A stretch of DNA of 64,000 nt from Burkholderia sp. Bp9143 (lineage in GTDB: Bacteria; Pseudomonadota; Gammaproteobacteria; Burkholderiales; Burkholderiaceae), in assembly GCF_003853645.1 (NCBI RefSeq), contig NZ_QTPO01000013.1, positions 111,390 through 175,389 on the forward strand, in the 5' to 3' direction. Every line of letters begins with the position of its first letter. Position 1 is the first letter of the stretch. This document shows, in pieces, positions 1 through 11,245 of the stretch. The position numbers were made by a program, and so were the translations under genes. The notes under the pieces are model-generated. The model saw nothing but the letters and a program-made list of their open reading frames with translations. It was not told the origin of the DNA and did not search any database.

Positions 1-446
1 ACAACCGCGACCTTCTGGTCAGAATCGTATGCGTTCGACATGGAAACATCTCCATCGATTGTGTCTTTCGTACGCCGAATCCCGTCGTCACCCTTTCGTG
101 TTCCGTCAAAGCCGGGCATGCGCATCGGTCGACGGGAAAACGCCTTCGTGCGCACGGGCAAATGGCCCGGACTCGATGAATCGAATCAAGTGACACATCT
201 CAACGACGAAGGTTATGCGCAAGTTGCCTCCGTTTCGGTGTGCTAGAGCACACTGCATGCGAGCGCGATGCGGTACCAAGTCTTGAGACAGGCGTCGATA
301 TAGATGTATGCACAACCAATAGCGTGGAGCGTACGCTTCATCGTTCCAACAACACGATCGAAGGCATGGACGCGATCATTCAGCGCGCCGCCACGGCGGC
401 GCGCTGAATGATCGGAAAACGAATGGTTACAGGGTCTCGTCCGCCG
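1..446. other. gene-poor left edge
   Basis: No credible coding region was recognised. Short open frames exist on both strands, but they have no family resemblance and no ribosome binding site. The only clear structure is the long perfect hairpin at 373-414, which lies just beyond the end of the export-lipoprotein gene. Confidence 0.5.
373..414 (-). terminator. perfect 20-bp inverted repeat downstream of the export lipoprotein gene
   Basis: Arms 373-392 and 395-414 are perfect reverse complements with a two-base loop; the core is rich in GCGCGCCGCC. The hairpin lies about 32 nt past the stop codon of the minus-strand gene at 447. There is no clear U-run after it on the minus strand, so intrinsic termination is likely but not proven; mRNA 3'-end protection is an alternative. 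Confidence 0.6.
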
Positions 447-1727
447 TCAGTACGCAGCGCTTCGACCGGTGGCGAGGGTCTGCGCGCTCGGCAGGAACAT
501 GTTGATGACGCGGCTCCAGCGAACGAGCGGCGCCGCATCGACGAACACGACATCGTTCGGCTTCAGTTCGAAGTCGTTGGCCAGCGCCATCGCAACCGGC
601 GATCGAGCGTCGAGATGGAAAATTTCCGGTTTGCCCGGACGCTTGCTGCGCACGACATACACCTGCCCCGCATCGCCTGAGTATTGGCTGACCCCGCCGG
701 CGGACCCGAGGGCCTCGTTCAGCGACAGCCGTCCGTTGTTGAGCGGCAGCGCGGTCGCGCGCCCCACCTCGCCCAGCACGAACACCTTTCGGTCATTCAC
801 GGAGTACACGCGCACGAGGTCGCCATCGCGCAGCAGGATCTTGTCCGGATTGATGCCCTTTTCGATCATCGCGGCGATGTCGACGACGGCGGTATCGTCG
901 CCGCGCGTCACCGCGACCGTCGCACGATCGCCGTTGGCGGTAAAGCCGCCAGCCCGGTTGATCGCCTCGGGCAACGTCATCGGCACGTCGTTGAGGATCT
1001 GGATGCCCGGGTTGCGCACTTCTCCGTCGAGATAGACGCGCTTGCTGCGATATGCCTGTATGCGCAGCGTCACCTGCGGGTTGCGGATGTAGCGAGCGAT
1101 CTTCGACGCCAGCAGGTCGCGCGCTCCCATCTCGGTCAGGCCGCTCAGCTTGATCGGGCCTGCATAGGCAAATTGCACGTTGCCGCCGGAATCGATCGTA
1201 TAGCCGCCGACGACCGAGTTCGATCCGGCTGCGTCCGTGCCGGCGCCGATCATCGGGGGGGACATGTTGAGCTCAGGATGATCCCAGACGACGATGCTCA
1301 ACACATCGCCGGGACCGAGCGTATAGGGCCCGGGCGTGGCAAACAGTTCGCGCACGTTCGCCGGAATGCCCGGTTCGACGGCGGCGCGTTCGGTACGGAT
1401 GAGCTCGTCATTGATCTCGATCAGCGAGCCCGCCGGGGCCGCATCGCTTGCGGATGCAGCCGAGCCTGTTCCGCCAGGGCCTTTGGCATCGTGGACCGCT
1501 CGCGACGCTTCGCCAAACCGGGCCGAGGTCGCGGCGCCCCCTGCCGAACTGTCGCTGAAGCTCATCCCCGGCGCCAGCGCGCATCCGTTCAGCACGACCG
1601 CCGCTATGGTCAGGACCGCCAGCGACGCCGTGCTCGCTGCCACGGCGGCCACTGGTCGACAAGGAGCCGTCCTGTCGCCGGATTCGAGCCCCGGCGCCTT
1701 CGCCCGTTCACGTCGATTGTGTAACAT
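447..1727 (-). CDS. Wza-type polysaccharide export outer-membrane lipoprotein
   Basis: Probable outer-membrane channel component for capsular or exopolysaccharide export (Wza/BceE/GumB type). From the start at 1727 the protein has about 426 residues: a basic N-terminus, a hydrophobic segment, and a lipobox (VVLNGC) that would be cleaved and lipidated. Next come a poly-export domain opening with YTLGPGDVLSIVVWDHPEL and two SLBB-type modules (RVYLDGEVRNPG, then KVFVLGEVG). An upstream ATG at 1805 in the same frame would put 26 extra residues before the signal, so 1727 is preferred. No kinase, polymerase or glycosyltransferase of an export operon lies next to it here. A hairpin follows the stop. 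Confidence 0.85.
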   Translation of the reverse strand: MLHNRRERAKAPGLESGDRTAPCRPVAAVAASTASLAVLTIAAVVLNGCALAPGMSFSDSSAGGAATSARFGEASRAVHDAKGPGGTGSAASASDAAPAGSLIEINDELIRTERAAVEPGIPANVRELFATPGPYTLGPGDVLSIVVWDHPELNMSPPMIGAGTDAAGSNSVVGGYTIDSGGNVQFAYAGPIKLSGLTEMGARDLLASKIARYIRNPQVTLRIQAYRSKRVYLDGEVRNPGIQILNDVPMTLPEAINRAGGFTANGDRATVAVTRGDDTAVVDIAAMIEKGINPDKILLRDGDLVRVYSVNDRKVFVLGEVGRATALPLNNGRLSLNEALGSAGGVSQYSGDAGQVYVVRSKRPGKPEIFHLDARSPVAMALANDFELKPNDVVFVDAAPLVRWSRVINMFLPSAQTLATGRSAAY

Positions 1728-2673
1728 CGCGTCATACCTTTTCGTATTGATGCAGGAATGCACGGGCACCACTTCCGAGGTTGCGTGTATGCGCGTGCCG
1801 GCCATTCATACGATCGCAACGGCCGCAGCGTTCCGTGAGATGCAGTGCGGGCGCGTGATCGCTCCCCCCTCGGTGGGCGGACCTCTGCCATGCAGGCGAA
1901 GCGCTCGTATGCGTCGGCGGTGGCGTTGGCATTACCCCCGAGCGCCAGCGAGAAGCGTGCCACCCGTCGGAAATCCAGCCCCTTGGGGGGTACCGGGCCG
2001 AGCGCACGAGAATCGCGAGGCAAAAGCGCGTTTTTCGTTTCAAACCTGCTACGTGCCGTGTCAAGCACGCACTGATTTCCGGACCGGACGGGGCCGTTTG
2101 CGCGCGCGGCTCGGGGCGGCGAACGGGCCGTGCAACGGACGGCAGGGCCGACAACCGACTCTCATCCAGAACCGTTGCACACTCATGCGTCGGATGCCGC
2201 CCGACAGGCGGGCCGCGATACCCGCGGCCGCGCAACGCACCGGGACCGGTTCCGGTGTATCCGCGTTGCAACAGGAGCGCGTGTTTCTCAACGTGCTTCC
2301 CCGCCCGAGTCGGCACGGCGCGCCGTCCGGCGCCCCACTTTGCCGCACATCCAGCAGCTACATGGCGTCGGTGTGTCGATCAGCCGCCCAAGCTGTTTGT
2401 CGGTTTTGGCACCGGTCGCCCCACCACGCGCGCCGCTTTTTCCTTAGCCGAGCCCGATCGGCTCGACGTTTTGCGCTGCTTGCCATATCGCACCTCAATT
2501 CATATGCTGAATGTGCGAAAGCCCGCTCGAAGCGGGCTGATTGACGAAAATGAAAATATTGCTCCCTTGGAAGCCAAGGGTTGTATGCAGTGCAGCCCTA
2601 TGAGGTCGCCGAGCTTTTCATTCCTGGGGCCGGTCGGCCGCCGTGTCGTCGCCGCGCAAAGTTGAGGTGAGGC
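1728..2673. other. long intergenic region with tandem hairpins at its right end
   Basis: About 950 bases with several overlapping open frames on both strands, all arginine- and proline-rich and of the kind GC-rich DNA produces by chance. None shows a recognisable domain. It must hold the promoter of the export gene. Two adjacent hairpins lie at 2520-2538 and 2564-2580. Confidence 0.4.
2520..2538 (-). terminator. terminator-like hairpin AGCCCGCT/AGCGGGCT
   Basis: Arms 2520-2527 and 2531-2538 pair perfectly over 8 bp with a three-base loop. Read on the minus strand the stem is followed by TTTCGC, the commoner terminator geometry, yet no minus-strand gene ends here. A short plus-strand hairpin (CCCTTGG/CCAAGGG, 2564-2580) follows within 26 bases. 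The pair could belong to a small RNA or to the leader of the gene at 2674. Confidence 0.4.
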
Positions 2674-2889
2674 GTGACAAATCGCATGTTCATGAAGCGA
2701 GCGAACGCGCTTAAGCTATTGCTCGATGCACGCCAATCTGCCATCGGCCAGGCTGCAGGAATGTCAGTCGACGATACTGACGCAAAGCTTGAAGCGCTGA
2801 ATCGCCTGATATTCGACGTCCGTGCGTGTCGGGTAAATGAATTTCAGATCGACCCGGCCGACGAGATGGAGATCGTCGTAACGGACTAA
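2674..2889 (+). CDS. small hypothetical protein (71 aa)
   Basis: I do not recognise a family. The reading frame starts with GTG after a purine-rich GAGGTGAGG, a plausible ribosome binding site; an in-frame ATG at 2686 is an alternative. The protein is mixed alpha-helical and soluble, with an acidic C-terminus (DPADEMEIVV) and no membrane segment or cysteine motif. It stands alone, with about 420 bases to the next gene. Its codon use looks normal for the neighbourhood, which supports a real gene, but the function is unknown. Confidence 0.5.
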   Translation: MTNRMFMKRANALKLLLDARQSAIGQAAGMSVDDTDAKLEALNRLIFDVRACRVNEFQIDPADEMEIVVTD

Positions 2890-3308
2890 GCCTACGGTCC
2901 CACGGCAGCCTAATCATGAATTCTCATCGCCTGGACGCGCCGTCCGAATGGGCAGATTGCAGCGTATCCCGGTGGACTGTCGATCCAAGCGCACAACGTG
3001 CTCATACGCCTGGAAGCATCGTGACAGGCTGTATGAACGTGGGGATTCGCCGTATTGGCGCGGCTGCGACCGGACGACGCTGTTGAATCGCACCCGGGGC
3101 GTACATTTTCGACCGTGGACCGACTGACGCTTCGAGTGCCAACATCGGCCCGTCAAGGATGAACGGGTGACGGAGGTTCGTGCGATCGAGCGCCGTTGCA
3201 GCTCAGGTCCCTCGCCATCGCATTAATGCGGGTTCACTGCAATATCAAGTTCAAGCCGCCACGCACCATACTCATATCCTCGCGCAGCATCGATACCGGA
3301 GGAATGCC
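2890..3308. other. intergenic region, no gene seen
   Basis: About 420 bases with only short frames lacking family features. It includes the leader of the FmdB-type gene, which ends in a good ribosome binding site (GGAGGAATGCC) just before the start at 3309. Confidence 0.4.
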
Positions 3309-3473
3309 ATGCCGACCTACCAATACCGTTGCGAGAAGTGCGGCAAGACGTTCGAGAGCGTCGAGCATCTCACTGAACATGCATCGGCTCATCCGCCTTG
3401 CCCTCATTGCGGAAGCGAACAGGTTCAACACGTACCGACGCCATTTGTCGCGAAGACGTCAAGAAAGAGTTGA
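3309..3473 (+). CDS. FmdB/CxxC_CxxC_SSSS family zinc-ribbon protein (54 aa)
   Basis: Short zinc-ribbon protein of the FmdB regulatory family. It opens with the family signature MPTYQYRCEKCG and has paired CxxC motifs (C8/C11 and C31/C34) that should bind one zinc ion. A stretch with histidines lies between the pairs, followed by a short basic tail. The start is fixed by the MPTYxY signature and the upstream GGAGGAA; a competing ATG five bases earlier is in another frame. Members are common near stress genes, and here a cold-shock gene follows about 230 bases downstream. The molecular role of the family is poorly known. Confidence 0.85.
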   Translation: MPTYQYRCEKCGKTFESVEHLTEHASAHPPCPHCGSEQVQHVPTPFVAKTSRKS

Positions 3474-3704
3474 TCCGGGCTGTCGACTCCATTTTTCCGT
3501 TCGCCGGGCGCTCACGCCGAAATCGCTTACGAGGCAGTGCGGCTGGGTCAACGAAGATCTTGAGGGGTTTGCATCGGCCATGCCGGCGTGGCTTACAAAA
3601 AGATCTGGATTGTCAGTGACAGCCCCCTCGTGATACAAGGTAGCCGCTGTCTGGCGCACGCCAGGCGCATCATTTACAACCGATTTCCTTGGAGCGTTCA
3701 GAGT

Positions 3705-3908
3705 ATGGCAACGGGTACCGTCAAATGGTTTAACGATACGAAGGGGTTTGGATTCATCACGCCGGATGACGGCGGCGAAGACCTGTTTGCGCACTTCTCC
3801 GAGGTTCAGGGAAGTGGCTTCAAATCGCTTCAAGAGGGCCAGAAGGTCAGCTTCGAGGTCAAGCAGGGCCCCAAGGGGAAGCAGGCCGCCAGCATCAAGC
3901 CGCTGTAA
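3705..3908 (+). CDS. cold-shock domain protein (CspA family)
   Basis: A 67-residue single cold-shock domain, the usual full length. It begins [18 protein letters not shown], containing RNP1 (KGFGFI), and continues to an RNP2-like DLFAHF. Such proteins bind single-stranded RNA and DNA in the cytoplasm and melt secondary structure. The start is set by the family N-terminus; TTGGAG lies 10-15 bases upstream, with a long leader before it, as in regulated csp genes. It is convergent with the sigma-factor gene, and the two share a hairpin at 3977-4008. Confidence 0.93.
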   Translation: MATGTVKWFNDTKGFGFITPDDGGEDLFAHFSEVQGSGFKSLQEGQKVSFEVKQGPKGKQAASIKPL

Positions 3909-3976
3909 GTTTTCCCCTCAGCGAACACGCCCGGCCAGGCAACGATCAGGCCGACGCGTGATCGCTGCGAGTCTGG

Positions 3977-4008
3977 AGCCGGGCGTCGAAGGGTTACCAC
4001 GCCCGGCT
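3977..4008. terminator. bidirectional terminator between csp and the sigma-factor gene
   Basis: Perfect 10-bp arms AGCCGGGCGT (3977-3986) and ACGCCCGGCT (3999-4008) with a 12-base loop. It sits between two convergent genes, 68 bases after the csp stop and 4 bases beyond the sigma-factor stop, so it can serve both transcripts. Confidence 0.65.
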
Positions 4009-4012
4009 TGCC

Positions 4013-6040
<2,028 letters not shown>

Positions 6041-6414
6041 GACGCCAGAACGGGTTGCCTGCCGGGATGCGAACGGAATCGTGTACGCACAGATAGTCGA
6101 GGGCGGGATGCCTCGTGCGAAATCCGTATGCGCAGCTTGTGGGGGGCGTGAATGATACCGGAATGTAGGGTGCGGCACAACACGCGTGCACTTGGATTTG
6201 TATACAGTTTACCGGTGTTGCCCGCTCTAGCTGCGGCAAGGGGGCAGCCGCCCCCCCCTGTCCCTGCCAGTGAATGCGTGCTGTCGACCCGTTCCCGTCC
6301 TTCGTTGCATTGGCTGTGCATGACCGATAACCGAGCATCTCCGGAAGGTCGGCCCATGGGCTGTTCTGCGTGCGGCGGTCTTGCCCTCCGCAGGCGCCCC
6401 CTTGATTGCCGTCG

Positions 6415-7365
6415 TCAGTTGACAGATTCCCCGAAGATGGCTTCGTTCCACGGGGTGGGGTCGGTGAATATCTCGCCGAGGAAAGCAACGAACGCTTTGA
6501 CGCTCGGATTACTTCTACGGCTCTCGGGCCATAACGCCGTGACGTGATTCCGATCCACCCGATAGTCCGCCAGGACGGGAACCAATTCGCCGCGCGCAAC
6601 GAACGCAGCGGCGATATAGGTCGGCGAAATGCCTATGCCGCCGCCATTGGCGATGATCGCGGCTACAGCGTCGGCGCTGTCCACGATCAACTTGGCGTCC
6701 GGCAGAACTTCGAGCAATCGCTTGCCTATTCGAAATGGCCACTTAAGTGGTTGCCCGGAGTTGTGAACGCGAACGTTCACACAATCGTGTCCCTCGAGTT
6801 CTTCGGGGCACATTGGAACCCCTCTGCGCTCTAGGTATGAAGGGGAGGCGAACGCGCAAACCGTATTTGCCGCAAGCCTCCGGCCTATAAAGGGCGAATC
6901 AACAGATGCCCCGATGCGGATCGCAACATCTATCCCTTCCTCAACCAGGTCGACGAATGCATCGCTGAGTCGAAGATCCACGGTGACCTGTGGAAAGCGT
7001 TCTCTGAATCGCGGCAAGTTGGGCGCGATGAGGCGCACGCCGATTGGTATTGGGGCCGTGACCTTCAGCACACCCGCCGGATCGGCCCTAGCCGCCATCG
7101 CGCCCTGCTCAAAAGACTCCGCTTCGTTGAGAAGGCGCAGCGCTCTTTCCAGAAGGTCCTGGCCTTCCGACGTAAGTGTCAGCGCGCGCGTCGTGCGGGT
7201 AAAGAGTCGAACGCCAAGCCGCTCTTCCAACCGCTGAACGCTCTTGCTGACGGCAGACGGTGAGATGGAGAGCGATCTGGCCGCGGCTGTGTAACTGCCT
7301 AAGGAGGCAGCGCGCGCAAACGCAATGATAGAGGTAAGCCGGTCCAGCCCGATTTGTTCCGTCAT
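6415..7365 (-). CDS. LysR-family transcriptional regulator
   Basis: Standard LysR protein of about 316 residues: N-terminal winged helix-turn-helix (residues 5-65, including AARSLSISPSAVSKSVQRLE) followed by a periplasmic-binding-protein-like effector domain. The start at 7365 gives MTEQIGLDRL, the normal length; an upstream ATG at 7440 would run into the divergent promoter. It is divergent from the aldo/keto reductase at 7506, the classic arrangement for a LysR regulator and its target. A TTTCA-N3-TGAAA inverted repeat lies between them. Confidence 0.9.
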   Translation of the reverse strand: MTEQIGLDRLTSIIAFARAASLGSYTAAARSLSISPSAVSKSVQRLEERLGVRLFTRTTRALTLTSEGQDLLERALRLLNEAESFEQGAMAARADPAGVLKVTAPIPIGVRLIAPNLPRFRERFPQVTVDLRLSDAFVDLVEEGIDVAIRIGASVDSPFIGRRLAANTVCAFASPSYLERRGVPMCPEELEGHDCVNVRVHNSGQPLKWPFRIGKRLLEVLPDAKLIVDSADAVAAIIANGGGIGISPTYIAAAFVARGELVPVLADYRVDRNHVTALWPESRRSNPSVKAFVAFLGEIFTDPTPWNEAIFGESVN

Positions 7366-7394
7366 GGCACTACTGAAGCGAATTGCTGCCCGAT

Positions 7395-7407
7395 TTTCAA
7401 ACTGAAA
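7395..7407. promoter_or_regulatory. candidate LysR operator in the divergent region
   Basis: TTTCA (7395-7399), spacer AAC, TGAAA (7403-7407): a perfect 5+5 inverted repeat in the 140-base gap between the LysR gene and the aldo/keto reductase gene. Its size and place fit a LysR site, but binding is not shown. Confidence 0.4.
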
Positions 7408-7505
7408 TATACCTTCTATCCTGTCGGCAGTGTCAAGCACCTCATCGGCGCCTCCAATGACGGCGTGCCTTTCCCCCTGATTGAACTCCGAAAAACGTCC
7501 GACAT

Positions 7506-8414
7506 ATGACTTTCAATATCCAAACTTTTCCGCTCAATGCGGACACGCAGATTCCCGCAGTTGGTTTTGGAACGTTCCTCATTCCGCCGAACGAGACGGC
7601 CGAAGCGGTAAGCAAGGCAATTGCATGTGGCTATCGCCACATAGACACCGCCGCAGTCTATGACAACGAGAGCGGTGTTGGCGAAGGCATTCGCGAAGGA
7701 CTGCGAGCAGCCAAAATAACCCGCGAAGATATCTTCGTCACCACAAAACTCTGGCCGGGCGTTGCTGCGTGGGGCGAGCAGCCGAAGTCCGGCGAACAGA
7801 CGGTTACCGCATTCCACGAAAGCCTCGTCAAGCTCGGCCTCGAGTATGTCGATCTCTATCTCATCCATTCGCCACATGCAGGGAGCGAACGTGTAGCGCA
7901 ATGGCAGGCGCTCGTGCGGCTTAAAGAGTCCAGCAAGGCGCGCAGCATCGGCGTGAGCAACTTCAATGAGGCACATCTCGAAGAGCTGAAAACGGTTGGG
8001 CTGCCCGCACCGGAAGCGAATCAAATCGAGCTGCACCCTTGGTCGCAGAAGCCGGATCTGGTGGCGTACATGCGGCAAAACAACATTGCGCCCATCGCAT
8101 ACAGCAGCCTTGCCCCTCTATCGACTTGGAGAGCAGGCCAGACGAGCGCAAAAACCGCTGAAATGGCGCGGGACGGCGATGTGTTCGCGAAATTGGCCGC
8201 GAAGTACGGGGTGTCGGAAGCACAGTTCCTTCTGCGGTGGGGCGTTCAAAACGGCTATGCGGTGTTGCCGAAAAGCCTGAACCCCGAACGGATGCGCCAG
8301 AATCTCGATCTGTTCGGCTTTTCGATCGACGAGGGCGACATGGCCACGATCAAGCGCATGGATCGGGGCGGTGGGATTGCCTGGGAAGTCGGCGATCCGA
8401 CTACGGTGAGTTAG
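7506..8414 (+). CDS. aldo/keto reductase (2,5-diketo-gluconate reductase type)
   Basis: NADPH-dependent cytosolic reductase of aldehydes or ketones; 302 residues fold as a TIM barrel. The catalytic tetrad is complete: D47 (in YRHIDTAAVY), Y52, K81 (TTKLW) and H121 (YLIHSPH). The C-terminal half carries the cofactor-binding KSLNPERM motif (in VLPKSLNPERMRQNLDLF). The start gives MTFNIQTF, as usual for this subgroup. Expression is probably governed by the divergent LysR regulator. The physiological substrate cannot be read from sequence; methylglyoxal and 2,5-diketo-gluconate are common for relatives. Confidence 0.9.
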   Translation: MTFNIQTFPLNADTQIPAVGFGTFLIPPNETAEAVSKAIACGYRHIDTAAVYDNESGVGEGIREGLRAAKITREDIFVTTKLWPGVAAWGEQPKSGEQTVTAFHESLVKLGLEYVDLYLIHSPHAGSERVAQWQALVRLKESSKARSIGVSNFNEAHLEELKTVGLPAPEANQIELHPWSQKPDLVAYMRQNNIAPIAYSSLAPLSTWRAGQTSAKTAEMARDGDVFAKLAAKYGVSEAQFLLRWGVQNGYAVLPKSLNPERMRQNLDLFGFSIDEGDMATIKRMDRGGGIAWEVGDPTTVS

Positions 8415-8619
8415 CGATATCGAATGACCGATCAGGATCCGACTACCGCCGTTAGAAGATCGAGGCCCGTATGGCCGTTCCTGGCCGCCTCCTGACGCCG
8501 GGACATGTAACGGTCGCGAGTTCCCGTTCTCCATGCGCAGCCTCCCAATCATGAAGCGTAGCCTCACCGGGGAGCCTCTTTCCGTTTGACCCGGTGGGTT
8601 CAGAAAGTCAGCGGACAAG

Positions 8620-9021
8620 CTATCGGAAAACCTGAGCCCATACCGCCCGAAGGCGTCGCGCGCGGTCTTCGAGGAGATATGAGGCCGCGAGCGTCAAGAG
8701 ACCTGAAATTGCACCCGTCGCGATGTGTTCGGCATAGGGGATACGGTAGTGACTCGTGTGTGAGTAGGCGTCGCCCAACGTTGTCAGGACGGCAACCACC
8801 AGCGCATTACCGTATCGATGCGCGTAGAGTTTTGCCGCAGGCGTGAAAGTCAAAAGTACAGCCAGGAGTCCGGTAAGCAGCCCTGTATGAAATGCAATAG
8901 TCCAGTGGGCAAGGCTCATGATATTTCCCCAGCTCCCCGGCATGCAGGTCATGCACGCACTGGTCGGCTGCCAGAAACGCTGGGCAAACAGTCTAACGCG
9001 GTGCTTCCACTCGGTTGACAT
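8620..9021 (-). CDS. small integral membrane protein, unknown function
   Basis: From the ATG at 9021 the protein has about 133 residues with three hydrophobic segments (around HTGLLTGLLAVLLTF, ALVVAVLTTLGDAYS and ATGAISGLLTLAASYLL) and ends with a basic tail. A histidine-rich connection (SHTSHYRIPYAEHIATG) lies between the last two. The open frame continues to 9384, and another hydrophobic stretch lies just upstream of 9021, so the true start could be 9045 or 9114. No ribosome binding site decides it. No family is recognised and no operon partner is evident. Confidence 0.5.
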   Translation of the reverse strand: MSTEWKHRVRLFAQRFWQPTSACMTCMPGSWGNIMSLAHWTIAFHTGLLTGLLAVLLTFTPAAKLYAHRYGNALVVAVLTTLGDAYSHTSHYRIPYAEHIATGAISGLLTLAASYLLEDRARRLRAVWAQVFR

Positions 9022-9608
9022 GATGCATCCCATCAATACCGTCATCACGGCCAGCGCCACCACAGGTATCGTCGAAGCAGTTTCCAAACCCTTTAACGAG
9101 CTTCCCGCCCTCACGGATGGATGTCCTGTGCGCCGTAGAGGCCGATCAATAATTCGGACATGGGGGAATACTACTCCACGATTAGATGGCCGCTGTTTCG
9201 ACCGAGACCGGAATTCAACTCTTGCGTCTATCGGTGCGGTCCCATCCATGACGGGCGTCGAACGATGCACTTCCGCGTGAAGTCGACGTCCGGCATCGAC
9301 TGCGGATTCAACCCGTCGATGCAACGAATTGCTGAAAGCGCTCAGCCGGTGTATCGAAGTCTGGTGTCTTTCGAGGACGCTCATTGAGCCGCCTTGCGGG
9401 CACTTGCGCTCGTCCTCGTGTTTTTCATCGTCTGCCTGCGCGTCCGAACGCCGTCATCCCAGGATCGATGCCACACAAGATGAGTCGTTCGATGCTGCCC
9501 ATATCGATAACCTTCTTATCTTATGACAATAGCACCATCACTATGCGGAACTCGCTGATCGGAAAATGTGCCGACATGGATTGTGACGGCCGGAACTGAG
9601 CGATTGGC
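9022..9608. other. intergenic region between two minus-strand genes
   Basis: About 590 bases. The left part may belong to the membrane-protein gene if its start lies upstream. The stretch around 9507-9560 is AT-richer than its surroundings and could hold a promoter for leftward transcription. No gene or repeat is recognised. Confidence 0.35.
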
Positions 9609-10559
9609 TCATGCGATGCCAGCGGTCGCTTCGTTACGCGCGCGGTATTCGGTCGGCGTTGTCGACAGGTATTTCCGGAACAGCCTCGCCAGTTGCGCGC
9701 CACTGTTGATGCCGCAGCGACGCGCGACCTTGTCGACCGGCAAACTCGATTCCACCAGCATCTTGCAACTCATGTTCAGGCGCGCGCGCTGCAGATAGTC
9801 GGAGGGCGTCATGCCGATCTCGCTCTTGAACCTTCTCAGGAAATTGCGTTCGCTCATGGCCGCAACTTGTGCCGCGTCGTCGATCGAGACAGGCCGGTCG
9901 ACGTTCGCCTCCAACCAGCGCGCGGATGCCGTGATCTGCTCGCTCACGCGTGGCGCCATGCTCGCCGCAACGGGCAAACCTAACGGTGCAAGAGCCGGTT
10001 CTGCCGGAGAGCCGGACACATGCCTCGCGAGGACTTCACCCAAGTCGTCTTCGACAATTCGCAACGCCATGCGAACGGCGTCAGGCTCGTCGCTCGGCGA
10101 CCCGGTGGCGTATATGTCTGGAGATTCGTTGGCGGCACGAAATCCGCTCGAAAGACCTGCCGCATCCAGAAGATGCCTTCCTTCAGCGATCGGATAAACG
10201 CCTTCGCAAAACGGATGCTCGCGGCGCAGCCAATCGATCAGCCGCTTGTCCTGACAAGCCAGATGAGCGGCTGCTCCGCCGGCGACGAACACGATGTGCT
10301 TGCCGTCCACGCGCCGCCGCGAATCGATCCTTTCCGTCCAGACGAAGACCGATGAAGAGGTGGCAATGCGGCCGCCAGCGGCGGAGACCAACGCTACGTC
10401 GTAGCGCGCCTCGCCGGAAGGACGAGATGCAGTCAGCGCACTTGCCTTATGAAAAATCTCGATGATCGCCGCGACATCGTGCAGCGCAAATCCATTGGAT
10501 AGCGCAATGTCAACTCGCGTCGGCACCCGTGCAGCGGGCTTCCGCGAGCAGGTCAGCAT
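9609..10559 (-). CDS. GlxA-like AraC-family regulator (DJ-1/PfpI domain plus AraC HTH)
   Basis: About 316 residues from the ATG at 10559. The N-terminal two thirds is a DJ-1/PfpI (GATase1-like) sensor domain (VDIALSNGFALHDVAAIIEI through VFVAGGAAAHLACQD). The C-terminal third is an AraC-type double helix-turn-helix (SIDDAAQVAAMSERNFLRR, then VDKVARRCGINSGAQLARLF). Such GlxA-type activators commonly control amine or amino-acid catabolism. The open frame extends upstream to 11159, but that stretch lacks family sequence. Nearby target genes are not obvious; the gene is divergent from another AraC regulator at 11246. Confidence 0.88.
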   Translation of the reverse strand: MLTCSRKPAARVPTRVDIALSNGFALHDVAAIIEIFHKASALTASRPSGEARYDVALVSAAGGRIATSSSVFVWTERIDSRRRVDGKHIVFVAGGAAAHLACQDKRLIDWLRREHPFCEGVYPIAEGRHLLDAAGLSSGFRAANESPDIYATGSPSDEPDAVRMALRIVEDDLGEVLARHVSGSPAEPALAPLGLPVAASMAPRVSEQITASARWLEANVDRPVSIDDAAQVAAMSERNFLRRFKSEIGMTPSDYLQRARLNMSCKMLVESSLPVDKVARRCGINSGAQLARLFRKYLSTTPTEYRARNEATAGIA

Positions 10560-11245
10560 GGCATGCTCCAGTTCCAAGGTTATTCCCAAGTATGTCGTTG
10601 ACCGGCAGAGGTCCGCTCCGGGTTCTGCAACTCGAACCCGTTGACGCGAGCTATCCGGGCGCCCCTCGGCAACGATCAAGTGGCAGAATCGAACAGCCCG
10701 TAGCCGCCCGAAGCGGGCAAACACCAATGTACGGACGGCCCCGAGAATTGTAGGAGGGGCGGTCGGGGCGACTTGACACTCCGTCTCAAAAATGAGGAAC
10801 TTCACCGTCGGAAGAACGAGCGATTCGGCCCGGCCTTGCGCGTGAGGTGGAACCGCAACTCGCAAACGATTGCTGTCACGATGTGGTGATTTTTTGGCTT
10901 GTGCCAGGCGCGTCGCTCCGAAAGTCGAGAGGTGCCGACAAGTGACCGGAATGCGGTTGGCTGCAACCAACCGCGGCCGGACAGCGGATGGCGGCGGTTG
11001 GCTTGCGGTCATTCCAACAAGCCGAAACTGAAGTGTGATGCGGCCACCAATAGTCGACCTGTTCGAGAGCGCGTGGCGTTTCCGGGTACTGAAACGATCG
11101 AGTTGGCTGAAAGCCGTCCTCAGTGCGCTACGGCAAAGTACGCACTTTATGCTTGACATGCCACACTAGCGCGTTCTGAGCGGGCCATTGGCTCAATACA
11201 AAGTTCGGCCGCGCGGGACGGATCAAAACTGGATGAAAATCAACA
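10560..11245. other. long divergent regulatory region between two AraC-type genes
   Basis: About 690 bases with no convincing gene. It contains an 8+8 inverted repeat, GCGGTTGG (10953-10960) and CCAACCGC (10967-10974). A second copy of GCGGTTGGCT lies about 40 bases to the right, close to GGTCATTCC, which partly mirrors the GACCGGAATG left of the first copy. This reiteration suggests a protein-binding region. Confidence 0.4.

Noticed and set aside
684..1724. Long plus-strand frame (346 codons) over the export lipoprotein gene
   Set aside because: Antisense shadow; the minus-strand frame has a lipobox and SLBB modules and is the real gene.
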